Positions 1 to 7,973 of a DNA stretch of 17,970 nt are shown here, piece by piece. Made by a program: the position numbers and the translations under genes. Under the pieces are notes generated by a model. It did no database searches and had not been told where the DNA came from. It was given only the letters and a program-made list of their open reading frames with translations. The stretch spans positions 1 through 17,970 of the forward strand of contig CAZKBM010000066.1 in NCBI GenBank assembly GCA_964550985.1. Reading direction: 5' to 3'. Source of the DNA: JAAYCI01 sp964550985 (GTDB lineage: Bacteria > Bacillota > Clostridia > Oscillospirales > Ruminococcaceae). The number at the start of each line of letters is the position of its first letter. Positions within the stretch are counted from its first letter, which is position 1.

Positions 1-53
1 CCACCACCACCAACACCACCGCCAATTCTCCGCGCACCGGTGTGTATGCATAG
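1..53 (+). CDS. 3' end of a Thr-rich protein ending in an SPRTG-like sorting motif
   Basis: Reading from base 3, the last sixteen codons give TTTNTTANSPRTGVYA and then TAG at 51-53. The Thr-rich run resembles the wall-spanning stalk of a Gram-positive surface protein. SPRTG fits the [S/P/N]PxTG motif used by clostridial class B sortases, and a class B sortase gene follows about 100 bases later. Only three residues follow the motif, so the hydrophobic segment and basic tail of a normal sorting signal are missing. The rest of the gene lies outside the window, so its function cannot be told. The frame is supported only by its composition and by the neighbouring sortase. Confidence 0.45.
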   Translation, partial: TTTNTTANSPRTGVYA

Positions 54-97
54 GCGCTAAATACGGTATTTAGAGGAACATTTTTACTCGATTTTAA

Positions 98-141
98 AAA
101 CAGAGCCACGCCCCGGCTGTAGTTGTGGCGTGGCTCTGTTT
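98..141. terminator. terminator-like hairpin between the surface-protein end and the sortase
   Basis: Bases 98-112 pair with 127-141 (core CAGAGCCACGCC / GGCGTGGCTCTG) around a 14-base loop. A T-rich tract follows on the plus strand and an A-rich tract precedes it, so it could stop transcription in either direction. It ends only about 5 bases before the sortase ribosome site, so sortase transcription from upstream must read through it. A 7-bp near-palindrome at 57-73, followed by a short T run, lies just before it. Confidence 0.6.
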
Positions 142-158
142 ATTTGGAGGGAATTTTA

Positions 159-908
159 TTGAAGCACAACAGCTATAAAAAATGGCTGCTTTCGGCATTT
201 TCGTTTGTTCTGGCCGCCTGTAGTTTGGCGGCCTGCGGCAAAGAGGCGGCCTCCTCGCAAAGCACGGCTTCTATCAGCGCGCCGCCGCCTGCGTCTTCAA
301 GCTCTGCCCCCGCGCCCAAAGCGCGCCGCCAAATTGATTTTAAGCCACTACAGGCGCAGAATGAGGATGTGATTGCCTGGATTGAAGTGCCCGGCACGGT
401 CATTGATTATCCCATTGTGTATTCATCGGATAACAGCTTCTACCTGGACCATGATGAGAAAAAAGAGTATTCAAAATACGGCGCAATTTTTGTTGATATG
501 AGTAACCCCGTCGATTTTTCTTACCCTGTTATGGTAGCCTATGGGCACTATACGCCGGACGAAACGCACTTTACCCAGCTGCACAAGTATGAGGACCCCG
601 ACTATTTTGCCGAGAATAGAGAGTTGTATGTTTACCTGCCAAATGCACAGAGAAGCTACGAAATTGTGGCCGCCCTGCTGATTGGCCAAGAAAACATACT
701 CTATGAAAAAGACTACACGGATAAAGAGACCATGCAAAGCTTCCTTACATGGATAGAGGATACAGAGGACCCCAAGGCAAATATCAACCTGGAGGGCGCG
801 GGCCCGGAGGATGAGTATCTGGTACTTTCCACCTGCACACAGTCTGAATATTGGAGCGACCAGAGGTATGTGGTGATAGCCAAACTGACCGAAACCCTGT
901 ATACCTAA
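159..908 (+). CDS. class B sortase with a lipoprotein-like signal
   Basis: Cysteine transpeptidase that cleaves a sorting motif and joins the protein to the cell wall or to a pilin, acting outside the membrane. The start is TTG at 159, with GGAGGG at 146-151; an upstream in-frame TTG at 123 falls inside a hairpin and has no ribosome site. The 249-residue product has the class B layout: catalytic His130 in YGHYTPDETHF, Cys226 in LSTC and Arg236 in DQRYVVIAKL. The N-terminus is odd: KK, a short hydrophobic stretch, then SLAAC with Cys26 followed by Gly, which reads as a lipobox, and then a Ser/Pro/Ala-rich linker (about residues 30-57). Most sortases have a plain membrane anchor. The preceding protein ends in SPRTG and is a possible substrate. 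The family call is firm; lipidation is inferred. Confidence 0.9.
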   Translation: MKHNSYKKWLLSAFSFVLAACSLAACGKEAASSQSTASISAPPPASSSSAPAPKARRQIDFKPLQAQNEDVIAWIEVPGTVIDYPIVYSSDNSFYLDHDEKKEYSKYGAIFVDMSNPVDFSYPVMVAYGHYTPDETHFTQLHKYEDPDYFAENRELYVYLPNAQRSYEIVAALLIGQENILYEKDYTDKETMQSFLTWIEDTEDPKANINLEGAGPEDEYLVLSTCTQSEYWSDQRYVVIAKLTETLYT

Positions 909-957
909 CTGCCAAATTTACCTGCGCCTAACCAAATGCGGTTGCGCCGGAAGGTCA

Positions 958-995
958 CCCACAAAAAGCTGCCGGAGACGGCAGCTTTTTGTGGG
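958..995. terminator. bidirectional intrinsic terminator between sortase and gdh
   Basis: A perfect 17-bp stem, 958-974 with 979-995, has a GAGA loop. Five A then five T lie inside the arms, so either strand makes a GC-rich hairpin followed by U residues. It ends the sortase transcript on the plus strand and the long minus-strand operon. Confidence 0.9.
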
Positions 996-1032
996 TTTTA
1001 TGCCTGGCCTGCAAGAGCTTTTTTGATGGGGT

Positions 1033-2286
1033 TTAAGGCCAGAGACCGCGAATTTTTTGCGCCTCCACCACACGGCGAATGGCGATGAGATAGGCCCCGA
1101 TACGCAGGGAGGTGCCTTTCTCGGCGGCGATATTCCAGACGTCCTCAAAAGCGCGGTTGATCAGTGGTTCCATCCGGGCGTTTACCTCCTCCTCCGACCA
1201 GTACATCGACTGGATGTTCTGCACCCATTCAAAGTAGGAGACCACCACGCCGCCTGCATTGGCCAGAATGTCGGGCACAATGGTGACGCCGCGGCTTTCC
1301 AGCACCTTGTCGCTCTCGTTGGTGGTGGGGCCGTTGGCGCCCTCCACAATTATTTTGGCCTTGATGCTATCAACGGTTTTGTCGTTAATCTGGTTTTCCA
1401 GCGCAGCAGGCACCAGTATGGTGCAGTCCACAGCCAGCAGTTCCTCATTGCTCAGTGCGGTGTAGTTTGCCGCGTGATAGTCGGCCAGCAGTTTTCCTGC
1501 AGCGGCATGTGCCAGCAAAGCTGGGATATCCAAGCCCTCGGCGCAGTACAAACCGCCCGATACATCGCTGACAGCCACAATTTTGCAGCCTTTTTCGTGT
1601 AGCAGTTTGGCGGTAACACTGCCCACATTTCCAAAGCCCTGCACGGCCACGGTGGTGTTTTCAGGGGCTATGCCTTTCTTTTGCAGAATGTTCAGTGTGC
1701 ACAGCATAACGCCCCGGCCGGTGGCCTCGCCCCGGCCGGGCGCACCACCCACAGAGATGGGCTTGCCGGTTACAATACCGTGCACACAGTGCCCTTTTAG
1801 CATACTATAGGTGTCCATCATCCAGCTCATCACCTCGGCGTTGGTGCCAACGTCTGGGGCGGGGATATCTGTGTCGGGGCCAATCAATGGCGCGATGGCC
1901 GATGTGAAACGACGGGTCATACGTCGCAATTCATTGCGGCTGAGTTTGCCGGGGTCCACCTGGATGCCGCCCTTGGCGCCGCCGTAGGGAATGTTGACCA
2001 CGGCGCTCTTGAAGGTCATCCATGTGGCCAGCGCCTTAACCTCATCGATGTCAACATTTGGGTGGAACCGAATACCGCCCTTGGCGGGGCCGCGCAGGGT
2101 GGAGTGCTGTACCCGGTAGCCTGTGAACACCTTTACCGAGCCATCGTCCATCTCCACGGGCACGGCCACGGTCAGTTCTCTCTCCGGGTGCTTGATAGTC
2201 TCATATTCGCTGGCCTCATAGCCCAAAATACCGGCGGCTTTGTCTATGGTGGCAAGTACGTTTTCAAAGGGGTTATACTCTCTCAT
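1033..2286 (-). CDS. gdhA: glutamate dehydrogenase (hexameric, probably NAD-linked)
   Basis: Cytoplasmic enzyme that oxidatively deaminates glutamate to 2-oxoglutarate and ammonia. The 417-residue length is normal for the bacterial hexameric family. The N-terminal domain carries RVQHSTLRGPAKGGIRF and catalytic Lys105 in YGGAKGG, with Asp145 in PAPDVGTN. The Rossmann domain has GFGNVG at 217-222, and the acidic Asp241 at the end of the second strand (AVSDVSGGLY) suggests NAD rather than NADP, as in GudB/RocG. The ATG start is preceded by GGAG at 2294-2297 (minus strand). It is the last gene of the operon, 79 bases after an aminotransferase. Its likely job is to recycle the glutamate made by the four upstream transaminases and yield NADH and ammonia. 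The cofactor choice is inferred from one residue. Confidence 0.93.
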   Translation of the reverse strand: MREYNPFENVLATIDKAAGILGYEASEYETIKHPERELTVAVPVEMDDGSVKVFTGYRVQHSTLRGPAKGGIRFHPNVDIDEVKALATWMTFKSAVVNIPYGGAKGGIQVDPGKLSRNELRRMTRRFTSAIAPLIGPDTDIPAPDVGTNAEVMSWMMDTYSMLKGHCVHGIVTGKPISVGGAPGRGEATGRGVMLCTLNILQKKGIAPENTTVAVQGFGNVGSVTAKLLHEKGCKIVAVSDVSGGLYCAEGLDIPALLAHAAAGKLLADYHAANYTALSNEELLAVDCTILVPAALENQINDKTVDSIKAKIIVEGANGPTTNESDKVLESRGVTIVPDILANAGGVVVSYFEWVQNIQSMYWSEEEVNARMEPLINRAFEDVWNIAAEKGTSLRIGAYLIAIRRVVEAQKIRGLWP

Positions 2287-2365
2287 TTTATTGCTCCAAT
2301 GAATGCTTTAAATTATTTGTTAAGGGTCCTTGCAAGCGGATAGAGGCCGAGCCTCTCTAGGGGTA

Positions 2366-3529
2366 TCAGGATTGCACAAAACGCTCCAGCCGTTTCATTG
2401 CCTCGCCCAGCTTCTGCATGGAGTAGGCGTAAGAAATGCGTACATGATTTTTTCCACTTTCCCCAAAGGCCTCACCGGGAACCAGGGCCAGTTCCTCTTG
2501 TTGCAGCAGCCTTTCCACAAAAACAGTTCCGTTTGCGGCAAAGGCAGAGACGTCTGGGAAGATATAAAAGGCCCCCTGCGGCTCGAATACGTCAAAACCC
2601 AGTGCTTGCAGGCCCTGGTACAAAAATTTTCGGCGATGGTCATAGGCATCCCGCATCTCTTCCACGTCTCCTTCACCGTGGCGCAGTGCCTCAATAGCCG
2701 CGTACTGGGCAGGGGTTGAAGCACACATCAGCGCATATTGATGCAAGCGGATGACATATTGCATCAGTTCACTGGGCCCGCAGCAGTAGCCAATTCTCCA
2801 GCCGGTCATGGCGAAGGCCTTGCTAAAACCACTTACCAGCAATGTGCGCTGCCACATGCCGGGCAGCGAGGCGATGGAGGTATGCGTAAGGCCATAACTT
2901 AATTCGGCGTATATCTCATCGCTGATAACCAGCACATTGCTGTCCTGCAAAACATTGGCGAGGGCCAACAGGTCGTCCTTGTCCATCACAGCGCCCGTGG
3001 GGTTGCTGGGGTAGGATAAAATGAGCATCTTACTGCGCGGGCCCAGGGCCTTTTGCAAAGCTTCGGCTTGCAATTTAAAGCGGTGTTCCTTGCTGGTTTT
3101 TAGGCAGACGGGCACTGCGCCCAGCAGGCTGACCAGAGGCGCGTAGCAGACAAAACAGGGCTCGGGAATCAGCACCTCGTCCCCAGGGGAGAGAAAAGCC
3201 CGCAGGCATAGGTCGATGGCCTCGCTGCCGCCCACGGTAACGGCAATTTGCTCTTCTGGCGTGTAACGCAGGGAAAAGCGGCGCTCCAGGTAGCGGGCAA
3301 TCTCGCGGCGCAATTCCAGTAGGCCCGCGTTGGCGGTGTATTGGGTTTTTCCCGCAAGAAGGGAATCGATGCCAGCTTGCATGATGTGCCGCGGGGTGAC
3401 AAAATCCGGCTCGCCCACGCCCAGGGAGATGGCATTTGGCAGGGTTTCGGCTATGCCGAAATATTTGCGGATGCCCGAGGGTTTCATCTCCCGCATGGCG
3501 AGCGAGGGGGCGTTTTGATATGAAAACAT
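2366..3529 (-). CDS. class I/II PLP aminotransferase (first of two)
   Basis: Fold-type-I aminotransferase of the aspartate/aromatic (I-gamma) group, moving an amino group from an amino acid to a 2-oxo acid. The start is the ATG at 3529, because AGGAGG at 3538-3543 lies 8 bases upstream; an in-frame start at 3577 would add 16 residues with no ribosome site. The 387-residue protein has SYPSNPTGAV (substrate/PLP pocket), Asp204 in ISDEIY for the pyridine nitrogen, Schiff-base Lys237 in SGFSKAFAMTGWRIGY, and the C-terminal HVRISYAYS arginine motif. It sits between a class V aminotransferase and glutamate dehydrogenase. In the proposed pathway it could deaminate a 4-hydroxyglutamate-like substrate, as aspartate aminotransferase does in mammals. 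The amino donor cannot be read from sequence. It is a paralogue of the gene at 5695-6873. Confidence 0.88.
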   Translation of the reverse strand: MFSYQNAPSLAMREMKPSGIRKYFGIAETLPNAISLGVGEPDFVTPRHIMQAGIDSLLAGKTQYTANAGLLELRREIARYLERRFSLRYTPEEQIAVTVGGSEAIDLCLRAFLSPGDEVLIPEPCFVCYAPLVSLLGAVPVCLKTSKEHRFKLQAEALQKALGPRSKMLILSYPSNPTGAVMDKDDLLALANVLQDSNVLVISDEIYAELSYGLTHTSIASLPGMWQRTLLVSGFSKAFAMTGWRIGYCCGPSELMQYVIRLHQYALMCASTPAQYAAIEALRHGEGDVEEMRDAYDHRRKFLYQGLQALGFDVFEPQGAFYIFPDVSAFAANGTVFVERLLQQEELALVPGEAFGESGKNHVRISYAYSMQKLGEAMKRLERFVQS

Positions 3530-3598
3530 GGCGGCGTCCTCCTGAAAAAGCGGCTGCAAAAGGCCGGGTGGGGCCAAAGTTCTGGCTTTTGTTTGGCG

Positions 3599-4744
3599 CT
3601 ATTTTGCAATTTCCCGCATGTATGTGCCAACAGCGTCGCCCAGTGTTACGGCTGCGCCACAGGCCAGCAGGCTGCGCTCGATGGCGGCCAGGGTTTGCAC
3701 CATGGTGTTTTGGTCGATGTTGCCCATGTGGCCTACGCGGAAGGCCTTGCCCGCATAAGCGCCAAGGGCCCCGGCAACCACAACGCCTTCGGCAAACATC
3801 GTACTGCGGAATTTGGCGTCATCCACCCCCTCGGGGTAGATGCAGTTGCTCAAGGTAGAGGCCTGGCAGCCGGGTTTGGCCAGTATTTGCAGGCCGATGG
3901 TCTCAAGCGCCTTGCGGGTGGCGGCGGCATTTTTGGCATGGCGCTGGGCGCGGGCTTCCAGGCCCTCTTCCGCCATGATGGCGGTGGCCTCTTTCATCGC
4001 CCACACAAGGTTTATGGCCGGTGTGGCAAAATACTTGGCGGGGTCGTCCATAATCGGAATCCATTTTTCAAAGTCCACATAATACTCTGGGATGGTGCCC
4101 AGCTCTTTGCGGCGGGCCAGCGCCTTTTGGCCTGCCCACAGCACCAGCATACCGGGGCATACGCCGAAGGCTTTTTGTGAGCCGGTCAGCAGTACGTCAA
4201 TGCCCATGCCGTCCACATCGGCAAATTCCCCGCCGGTGGCGGCCACACCGTCCACAATGTACATGACGCCAGGGTGTTTTGCCACCACCTTGCCAATTTC
4301 CGCAATGGGGGCCACCACAGCGGTGGAGGTATCCACATGGCTTACGGTCACCGCGGCATAGCTTTTTTCGGCGAGCTTTTTGTCGATGTCCTCAGGGCTC
4401 ACGGCAGTGCCCCATTCGGCGCTTAAAACGTCCGCATACAGGCCCTTGCGCTCGCAAATATCGATAAAGCGGTCGCCAAAGAAGCCGTTGGATACAATGA
4501 GTACAGCGTCGCCGCGTTTGGTGGTGTTGGCGATAGCCATCTCCATGGCCAAAGTGCCGGTGCCAGCCAGGGGGAAGGTTTTGCCAGAGCAGTTCAGCAG
4601 CCTGCCCAGGTCCTCAATCAGTTCTTTGTAGTCTTTGACAAAGCGGGGGTCTCCAAAAGCCTGGATGTCCCTTGCCATCTGTTCCTTAATAGAGGGTACT
4701 ACCGGGGTGGGGCCCGGAATCATAACCAGTACATTTTTTTCCAT
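3599..4744 (-). CDS. class V aminotransferase, alanine/serine-glyoxylate type
   Basis: PLP enzyme of the alanine-glyoxylate / serine-pyruvate / serine-glyoxylate family; a typical reaction converts glyoxylate to glycine using alanine or serine. The 381-residue length fits. It opens with MIPGPTPVVP, the usual GPTPV motif, has GTGTLAMEMAIAN for phosphate binding, Asp165 in YIVDGVAATGG, Schiff-base Lys191 in LTGSQKAFGVCPGM, and a C-terminal FRVGHMGN carboxylate-binding segment. The ATG at 4744 has AAGGAG about 11 bases upstream. It directly follows the aldolase gene with a 27-base gap, so taking the glyoxylate that a 4-hydroxy-2-oxoglutarate aldolase would release is a natural role. PhnW-like and cysteine-desulfurase-like functions are less likely given the neighbours. 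The family is firm; the substrate is inferred. Confidence 0.87.
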   Translation of the reverse strand: MEKNVLVMIPGPTPVVPSIKEQMARDIQAFGDPRFVKDYKELIEDLGRLLNCSGKTFPLAGTGTLAMEMAIANTTKRGDAVLIVSNGFFGDRFIDICERKGLYADVLSAEWGTAVSPEDIDKKLAEKSYAAVTVSHVDTSTAVVAPIAEIGKVVAKHPGVMYIVDGVAATGGEFADVDGMGIDVLLTGSQKAFGVCPGMLVLWAGQKALARRKELGTIPEYYVDFEKWIPIMDDPAKYFATPAINLVWAMKEATAIMAEEGLEARAQRHAKNAAATRKALETIGLQILAKPGCQASTLSNCIYPEGVDDAKFRSTMFAEGVVVAGALGAYAGKAFRVGHMGNIDQNTMVQTLAAIERSLLACGAAVTLGDAVGTYMREIAK

Positions 4745-4771
4745 GTTCTTCCATTCTCCTTTTGTAAAAAG

Positions 4772-5668
4772 TTACAGCTTCTTCTGTACGCCGGCCTTTT
4801 CCAAAATAGCGGTAAGGGCCTCTTTGTCACTTTGCGAGGAGTTGGCCAGAGGATTTCTGACATGCCCGCCGGTGTAACCGGCGTAGTCGGTGGCAAACTT
4901 GAGGCCGGGGATGCCATATGCGCCCGTAACGGCGGCATTGACAGGGAAAAACCGCTGGTATAGGTCTCTGGCCTCGTCCATCCTGCCCGCCTCAAAAAGT
5001 TCCTGCACTTCGGCAATCTCGTTGGGGGTACAGTTGGCCATGGCGGACACAATGGCCGTTACACCCAGCGCCAAGGCGGGGAACCAGGCGCCAAAAGTGC
5101 CCGTCATCACCTGGAAGCTGGGGTCGGCTACGCGTAAAAAGGTGGCAAGCTGGGGCACGTCACCATTGGAATCCTTCATGCCCACGATGTTGGGGTGACG
5201 GCTCAGTTCGGCCACGGCGTCGGCCCCAATGTTCACATGGGTGAACTTACTTACATTGTAAATCAGCACGGGGATGTCACTGTGGTCGGCCACCTCGGTG
5301 AAGTAGCGAACCATGGCTTTGGAGTTCATAGCGCCGCCGTAGTAAAAAGGGGTAAGCACCAGGGCGGAATGAGCGCCCAGCGCGGCGCAGCGGTTGGTGA
5401 AGGCGATGGTTTCACGGGCGGATTCCAGCCCCGTACCGGCCATGACATGGCGGCCAGGGGCGGCGTTTTCCACGCTCAGCTTCACCAACTGCAGTTTTTC
5501 TTCCTCGCTGAGGTAGACCGTCTCGCTGTTGGAGCCAATGACCAGATAACCGGCCATTTTGTCCTGGTTCCACTTTTGAATGTTGGAGGCAAAGCCTTCA
5601 TAGTCCACATCGCCATTTTCTTTGAAGGGGGTGATCATTGGGGGCAAAACGCCTTTGAGTTTTTCCAT
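4772..5668 (-). CDS. DHDPS-family aldolase, 4-hydroxy-2-oxoglutarate aldolase-like
   Basis: Class I aldolase of the DHDPS/NAL family, 298 residues, a normal length. Schiff-base Lys165 lies in NIVGMKDSNGD and catalytic Tyr137 in PVLIYNVS. The loop that is GTTGE in true DHDPS is GSNSE here (residues 45-49), close to the GSNGE of mammalian HOGA1. From memory of HOGA1, further matches are LVLTPFYYGG, the EVADHSDIPV and HPNIVGMKDS stretches, and NAAVTGAYGIPGLK near the C-terminus. HOGA splits 4-hydroxy-2-oxoglutarate into pyruvate and glyoxylate, the last carbon-cutting step of mammalian hydroxyproline breakdown. Adjacent glyoxylate-type aminotransferases support this. A related 4-hydroxy-2-oxo acid, or another DHDPS-family substrate, remains possible. 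It is not a likely lysine-biosynthesis DapA, since no other lysine gene is near. Confidence 0.78.
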   Translation of the reverse strand: MEKLKGVLPPMITPFKENGDVDYEGFASNIQKWNQDKMAGYLVIGSNSETVYLSEEEKLQLVKLSVENAAPGRHVMAGTGLESARETIAFTNRCAALGAHSALVLTPFYYGGAMNSKAMVRYFTEVADHSDIPVLIYNVSKFTHVNIGADAVAELSRHPNIVGMKDSNGDVPQLATFLRVADPSFQVMTGTFGAWFPALALGVTAIVSAMANCTPNEIAEVQELFEAGRMDEARDLYQRFFPVNAAVTGAYGIPGLKFATDYAGYTGGHVRNPLANSSQSDKEALTAILEKAGVQKKL

Positions 5669-5694
5669 GGGTACAATTCTCTTTTCTGTGTTTT

Positions 5695-6873
5695 TTATTT
5701 TGTGAGATCTGCTACGGCATCCCTAAGGCGCCTACAACCCTCAACAATATTTTCATAACTGTTGGCAAAGGACATTCGGATATAGCCCTCACCCGAATCG
5801 CCGAACACGTCACCCGGCACCAGGGCAATTTTGGCCGTTTGCAGCAGGTATTCGGCCAATTCCTGGGAGGTTTTGCCAAGTGCTTTGGCGTTGATGAAGA
5901 TGTAAAAAGCGCCTTTGGGGCATTGGCAGCTCAGGCCGGGAATTTCGTTGATGGCCTTTACCGCATAGTCGCGGCGACGCCGATATTCTTTGACCATGGT
6001 TTCAATTTCATCGCCCTCGTCGCGCAGGGCCACAACGCTGGCCGCCTGCACAAAAGAGGGTGCGCAGGTGGTTACATGCTGGTGAATTTTATTGATGGCC
6101 ACAATCAATTCGGCCGGGGCGGCCACATAACCGATGCGCCAACCCGTCATGGACTGGGCCTTGGAAAAACCGTTCAAGGTGAGGGTGCGCTCCTTCATGC
6201 CGGGCAAAGAGGCGATGCTCACATGCTGAACGTCATCGTAGACAAGGCGTTCGTAAATCTCGTCGGCAATCACAAGAATGTCCTTGCGGATGGCAATTTC
6301 GGCAAGGCCTTTCAGCACCTCTTCTGTCAGTACGCCGCCCGTGGGGTTATTCGGCGTGATGATGACAATGGCCTTGGTTTTGTCGCTGATCTTCGCCTCC
6401 ACCTCGGCAAGGTCAATTTGATAGCCGTTTTCCTCGCGCAGCAAGTATTCCACAGGCTTTGCCGAAAGCAGGTTTGCCACGTTTTTGTAGTTGAGCCAGG
6501 CAGGGTCTGGCAGCAGAATTTCGTCGCCTTCATCGAGGATGGTGGAGAGGATGTCGTAGATGCCCTCGGACAGCCCAACGGTCACCAGTATCTCTTTGGC
6601 CTCGTAGGGGATGTTGTTTTCACGTTGCAGCTTTTCGGCGATGGCGCGGCGCAGCTCATCGGTGCCAAAATTGCTGGTGTAGAAGACATTGCCCGCCTCC
6701 AGGCTTTTTATGGCGGCCTGCTTGATGTATTCCGGGGTGTCGAAATCGGGACGGCCGATTTCAAAATGAATCACCTTTTCCCCGGCGCGCTCCATGGCAA
6801 GGGCGGTCTCGTTCACCTTGCGAATGCCCGAGGGGATCAATTTTTCTGTGCGTTTGGCAATAAAATTTTTCAC
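5695..6873 (-). CDS. class I/II PLP aminotransferase (second of two)
   Basis: Fold-type-I aminotransferase, 392 residues from a GTG start at 6873, chosen because AAAGGA at 6883-6888 stands 9 bases upstream; the in-frame TTG at 6891 has no ribosome site. Key features are the ITPNNPTGG pocket loop, the ADEIYERLVY aspartate motif, Schiff-base Lys238 in NGFSKAQSMTGWRIGY, and the YIRMSFANS arginine near the C-terminus. It follows the class V gene after 25 bases and precedes the aldolase after 26 bases, so it is co-transcribed and may make the aldolase's 2-oxo acid substrate. It is paralogous to the enzyme at 2366-3529 but clearly diverged, which suggests different substrates. Specificity cannot be read from the sequence. 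Confidence 0.88.
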   Translation of the reverse strand: MKNFIAKRTEKLIPSGIRKVNETALAMERAGEKVIHFEIGRPDFDTPEYIKQAAIKSLEAGNVFYTSNFGTDELRRAIAEKLQRENNIPYEAKEILVTVGLSEGIYDILSTILDEGDEILLPDPAWLNYKNVANLLSAKPVEYLLREENGYQIDLAEVEAKISDKTKAIVIITPNNPTGGVLTEEVLKGLAEIAIRKDILVIADEIYERLVYDDVQHVSIASLPGMKERTLTLNGFSKAQSMTGWRIGYVAAPAELIVAINKIHQHVTTCAPSFVQAASVVALRDEGDEIETMVKEYRRRRDYAVKAINEIPGLSCQCPKGAFYIFINAKALGKTSQELAEYLLQTAKIALVPGDVFGDSGEGYIRMSFANSYENIVEGCRRLRDAVADLTK

Positions 6874-6898
6874 GGGAGGAGTTCCTTTCAAAAAGGGG

Positions 6899-7969
6899 CT
6901 AACCCTTCAGGATTTTTTCGGCGGCGTAGAGATAGGCAGACACATCGTTCTCTGTAACATAGCCCATGGTGCCAACACGGAAGGTGGTGGGGCCAAGGTC
7001 GTCCTGCCCACCGCTGATGATGATATCGTGTTCTTCGGCAAGCGTTTTTACAAAGGCGGGGCTGTTTTGTAAAGCAAAGGTATTTACCGTGATGGAAGCG
7101 TGCTGGCGGCTGCTGGGGAAAAGCGGTACGCCCAGTTTTTCCATGCCGTCAATCACACGGTCAGAAAGGCGGATATGGCGGCGATACACCTCGTCCATGC
7201 CCTCTTCCAGCAGCATACAGCTTGCTTCGTAAAGCGCAAAGATGGAAAACACCGCGGGCGTCCAGGGGTGTTGATGGCTGCTGCGGTGTATTTCGCGCGC
7301 GGCTTTGAGGTCAAAATAGTAGCTGGGCGTACTGGTCTTTTCACACTGGGCCCAGGCCTTGTCGCTCAGGGCGATGACGGCCAGGCCCGGGGGGCCCATC
7401 AGCGCCTTTTGTGAGCTGGCGAACACCACGTCAACGCCCCATTCGTCCATTTTCAGTTCCATTGCGCCCAGGGCGCTTACGCTGTCCACAATCAGCAGGG
7501 CGTCGGTTTTGGTAATCTCTTTGCCAATGGCCTCGATATCGCAGCGTACGCCGCTGCCGCTCTCATTGTGTACAATAAATACGCCCTTGGTGGCGGGGGT
7601 CATGGCGGCCTTCACCTGTTCGGGGGTAACCGTTTCACCGGCGGGAACTTTGACGGGGATTACACGCAGCTGGTAGCGCGCGCAAATGTCGGCCATGCGG
7701 GCGGAGAAGATGCCCAGTACGGCAACCACCACCTCGTCGCCGGGGTTAAAGCAATTCTGTACGGCGGCCTCCATGGCCCCCGTTCCAGAACTGGTCAGGG
7801 TTAGAACGTCGTTTTTGGTTTGCACAATGCTTTGCAGGTTTTCCCCTAGCTTGCGGGAAATCTCGGCAAATTCACCGCCCCGGTGGGAGATGACCTGCCG
7901 ATTCATGGCATTTATCACCCGGTCGGGCATGCCGGTGGGGCCTACCATCAGCAAAACCTGTTTTTTCAT
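6899..7969 (-). CDS. class V aminotransferase, serine/ureidoglycine-glyoxylate-like (second of two)
   Basis: PLP enzyme of the serine-glyoxylate/PucG/AGXT group, 356 residues, slightly shorter than its paralogue at 3599-4744. It opens with LLMVGPTGMP, has SSGTGAMEAAVQN for phosphate binding, Asp162 in LLIVDSVSALG, Schiff-base Lys188 in FASSQKALMGPPG, and FRVGTMGYV at the C-terminus. ATG at 7969 starts only 4 bases after the stop of the M29-like gene, and its GAGG ribosome site is inside that gene, so translation is probably coupled. The presence of two class V transaminases in one operon suggests two different amino donors or oxo acceptors. The acceptor is inferred to be glyoxylate or pyruvate from the family; ureidoglycine is not suggested by the neighbours. 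Confidence 0.86.
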   Translation of the reverse strand: MKKQVLLMVGPTGMPDRVINAMNRQVISHRGGEFAEISRKLGENLQSIVQTKNDVLTLTSSGTGAMEAAVQNCFNPGDEVVVAVLGIFSARMADICARYQLRVIPVKVPAGETVTPEQVKAAMTPATKGVFIVHNESGSGVRCDIEAIGKEITKTDALLIVDSVSALGAMELKMDEWGVDVVFASSQKALMGPPGLAVIALSDKAWAQCEKTSTPSYYFDLKAAREIHRSSHQHPWTPAVFSIFALYEASCMLLEEGMDEVYRRHIRLSDRVIDGMEKLGVPLFPSSRQHASITVNTFALQNSPAFVKTLAEEHDIIISGGQDDLGPTTFRVGTMGYVTENDVSAYLYAAEKILKG

Positions 7970-7973
7970 CTGT

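Noticed and set aside
2341..2360. Hairpin between glutamate dehydrogenase and the aminotransferase gene as a terminator
   Set aside because: The stem is only 6 bp (AGAGGC/GCCTCT) and no T run follows on the minus strand.
4772..5668. Assignment as dapA of lysine synthesis
   Set aside because: The GTTGE loop of true DHDPS is GSNSE, no lysine-pathway gene is near, and the neighbours are glyoxylate-type aminotransferases.
5839..6957. 372-codon open frame on the plus strand opposite an aminotransferase
   Set aside because: It is the antisense of a gene with clear PLP motifs, has low-complexity Gly/His/Val-rich text typical of GC-rich antisense frames, and has no ribosome site.
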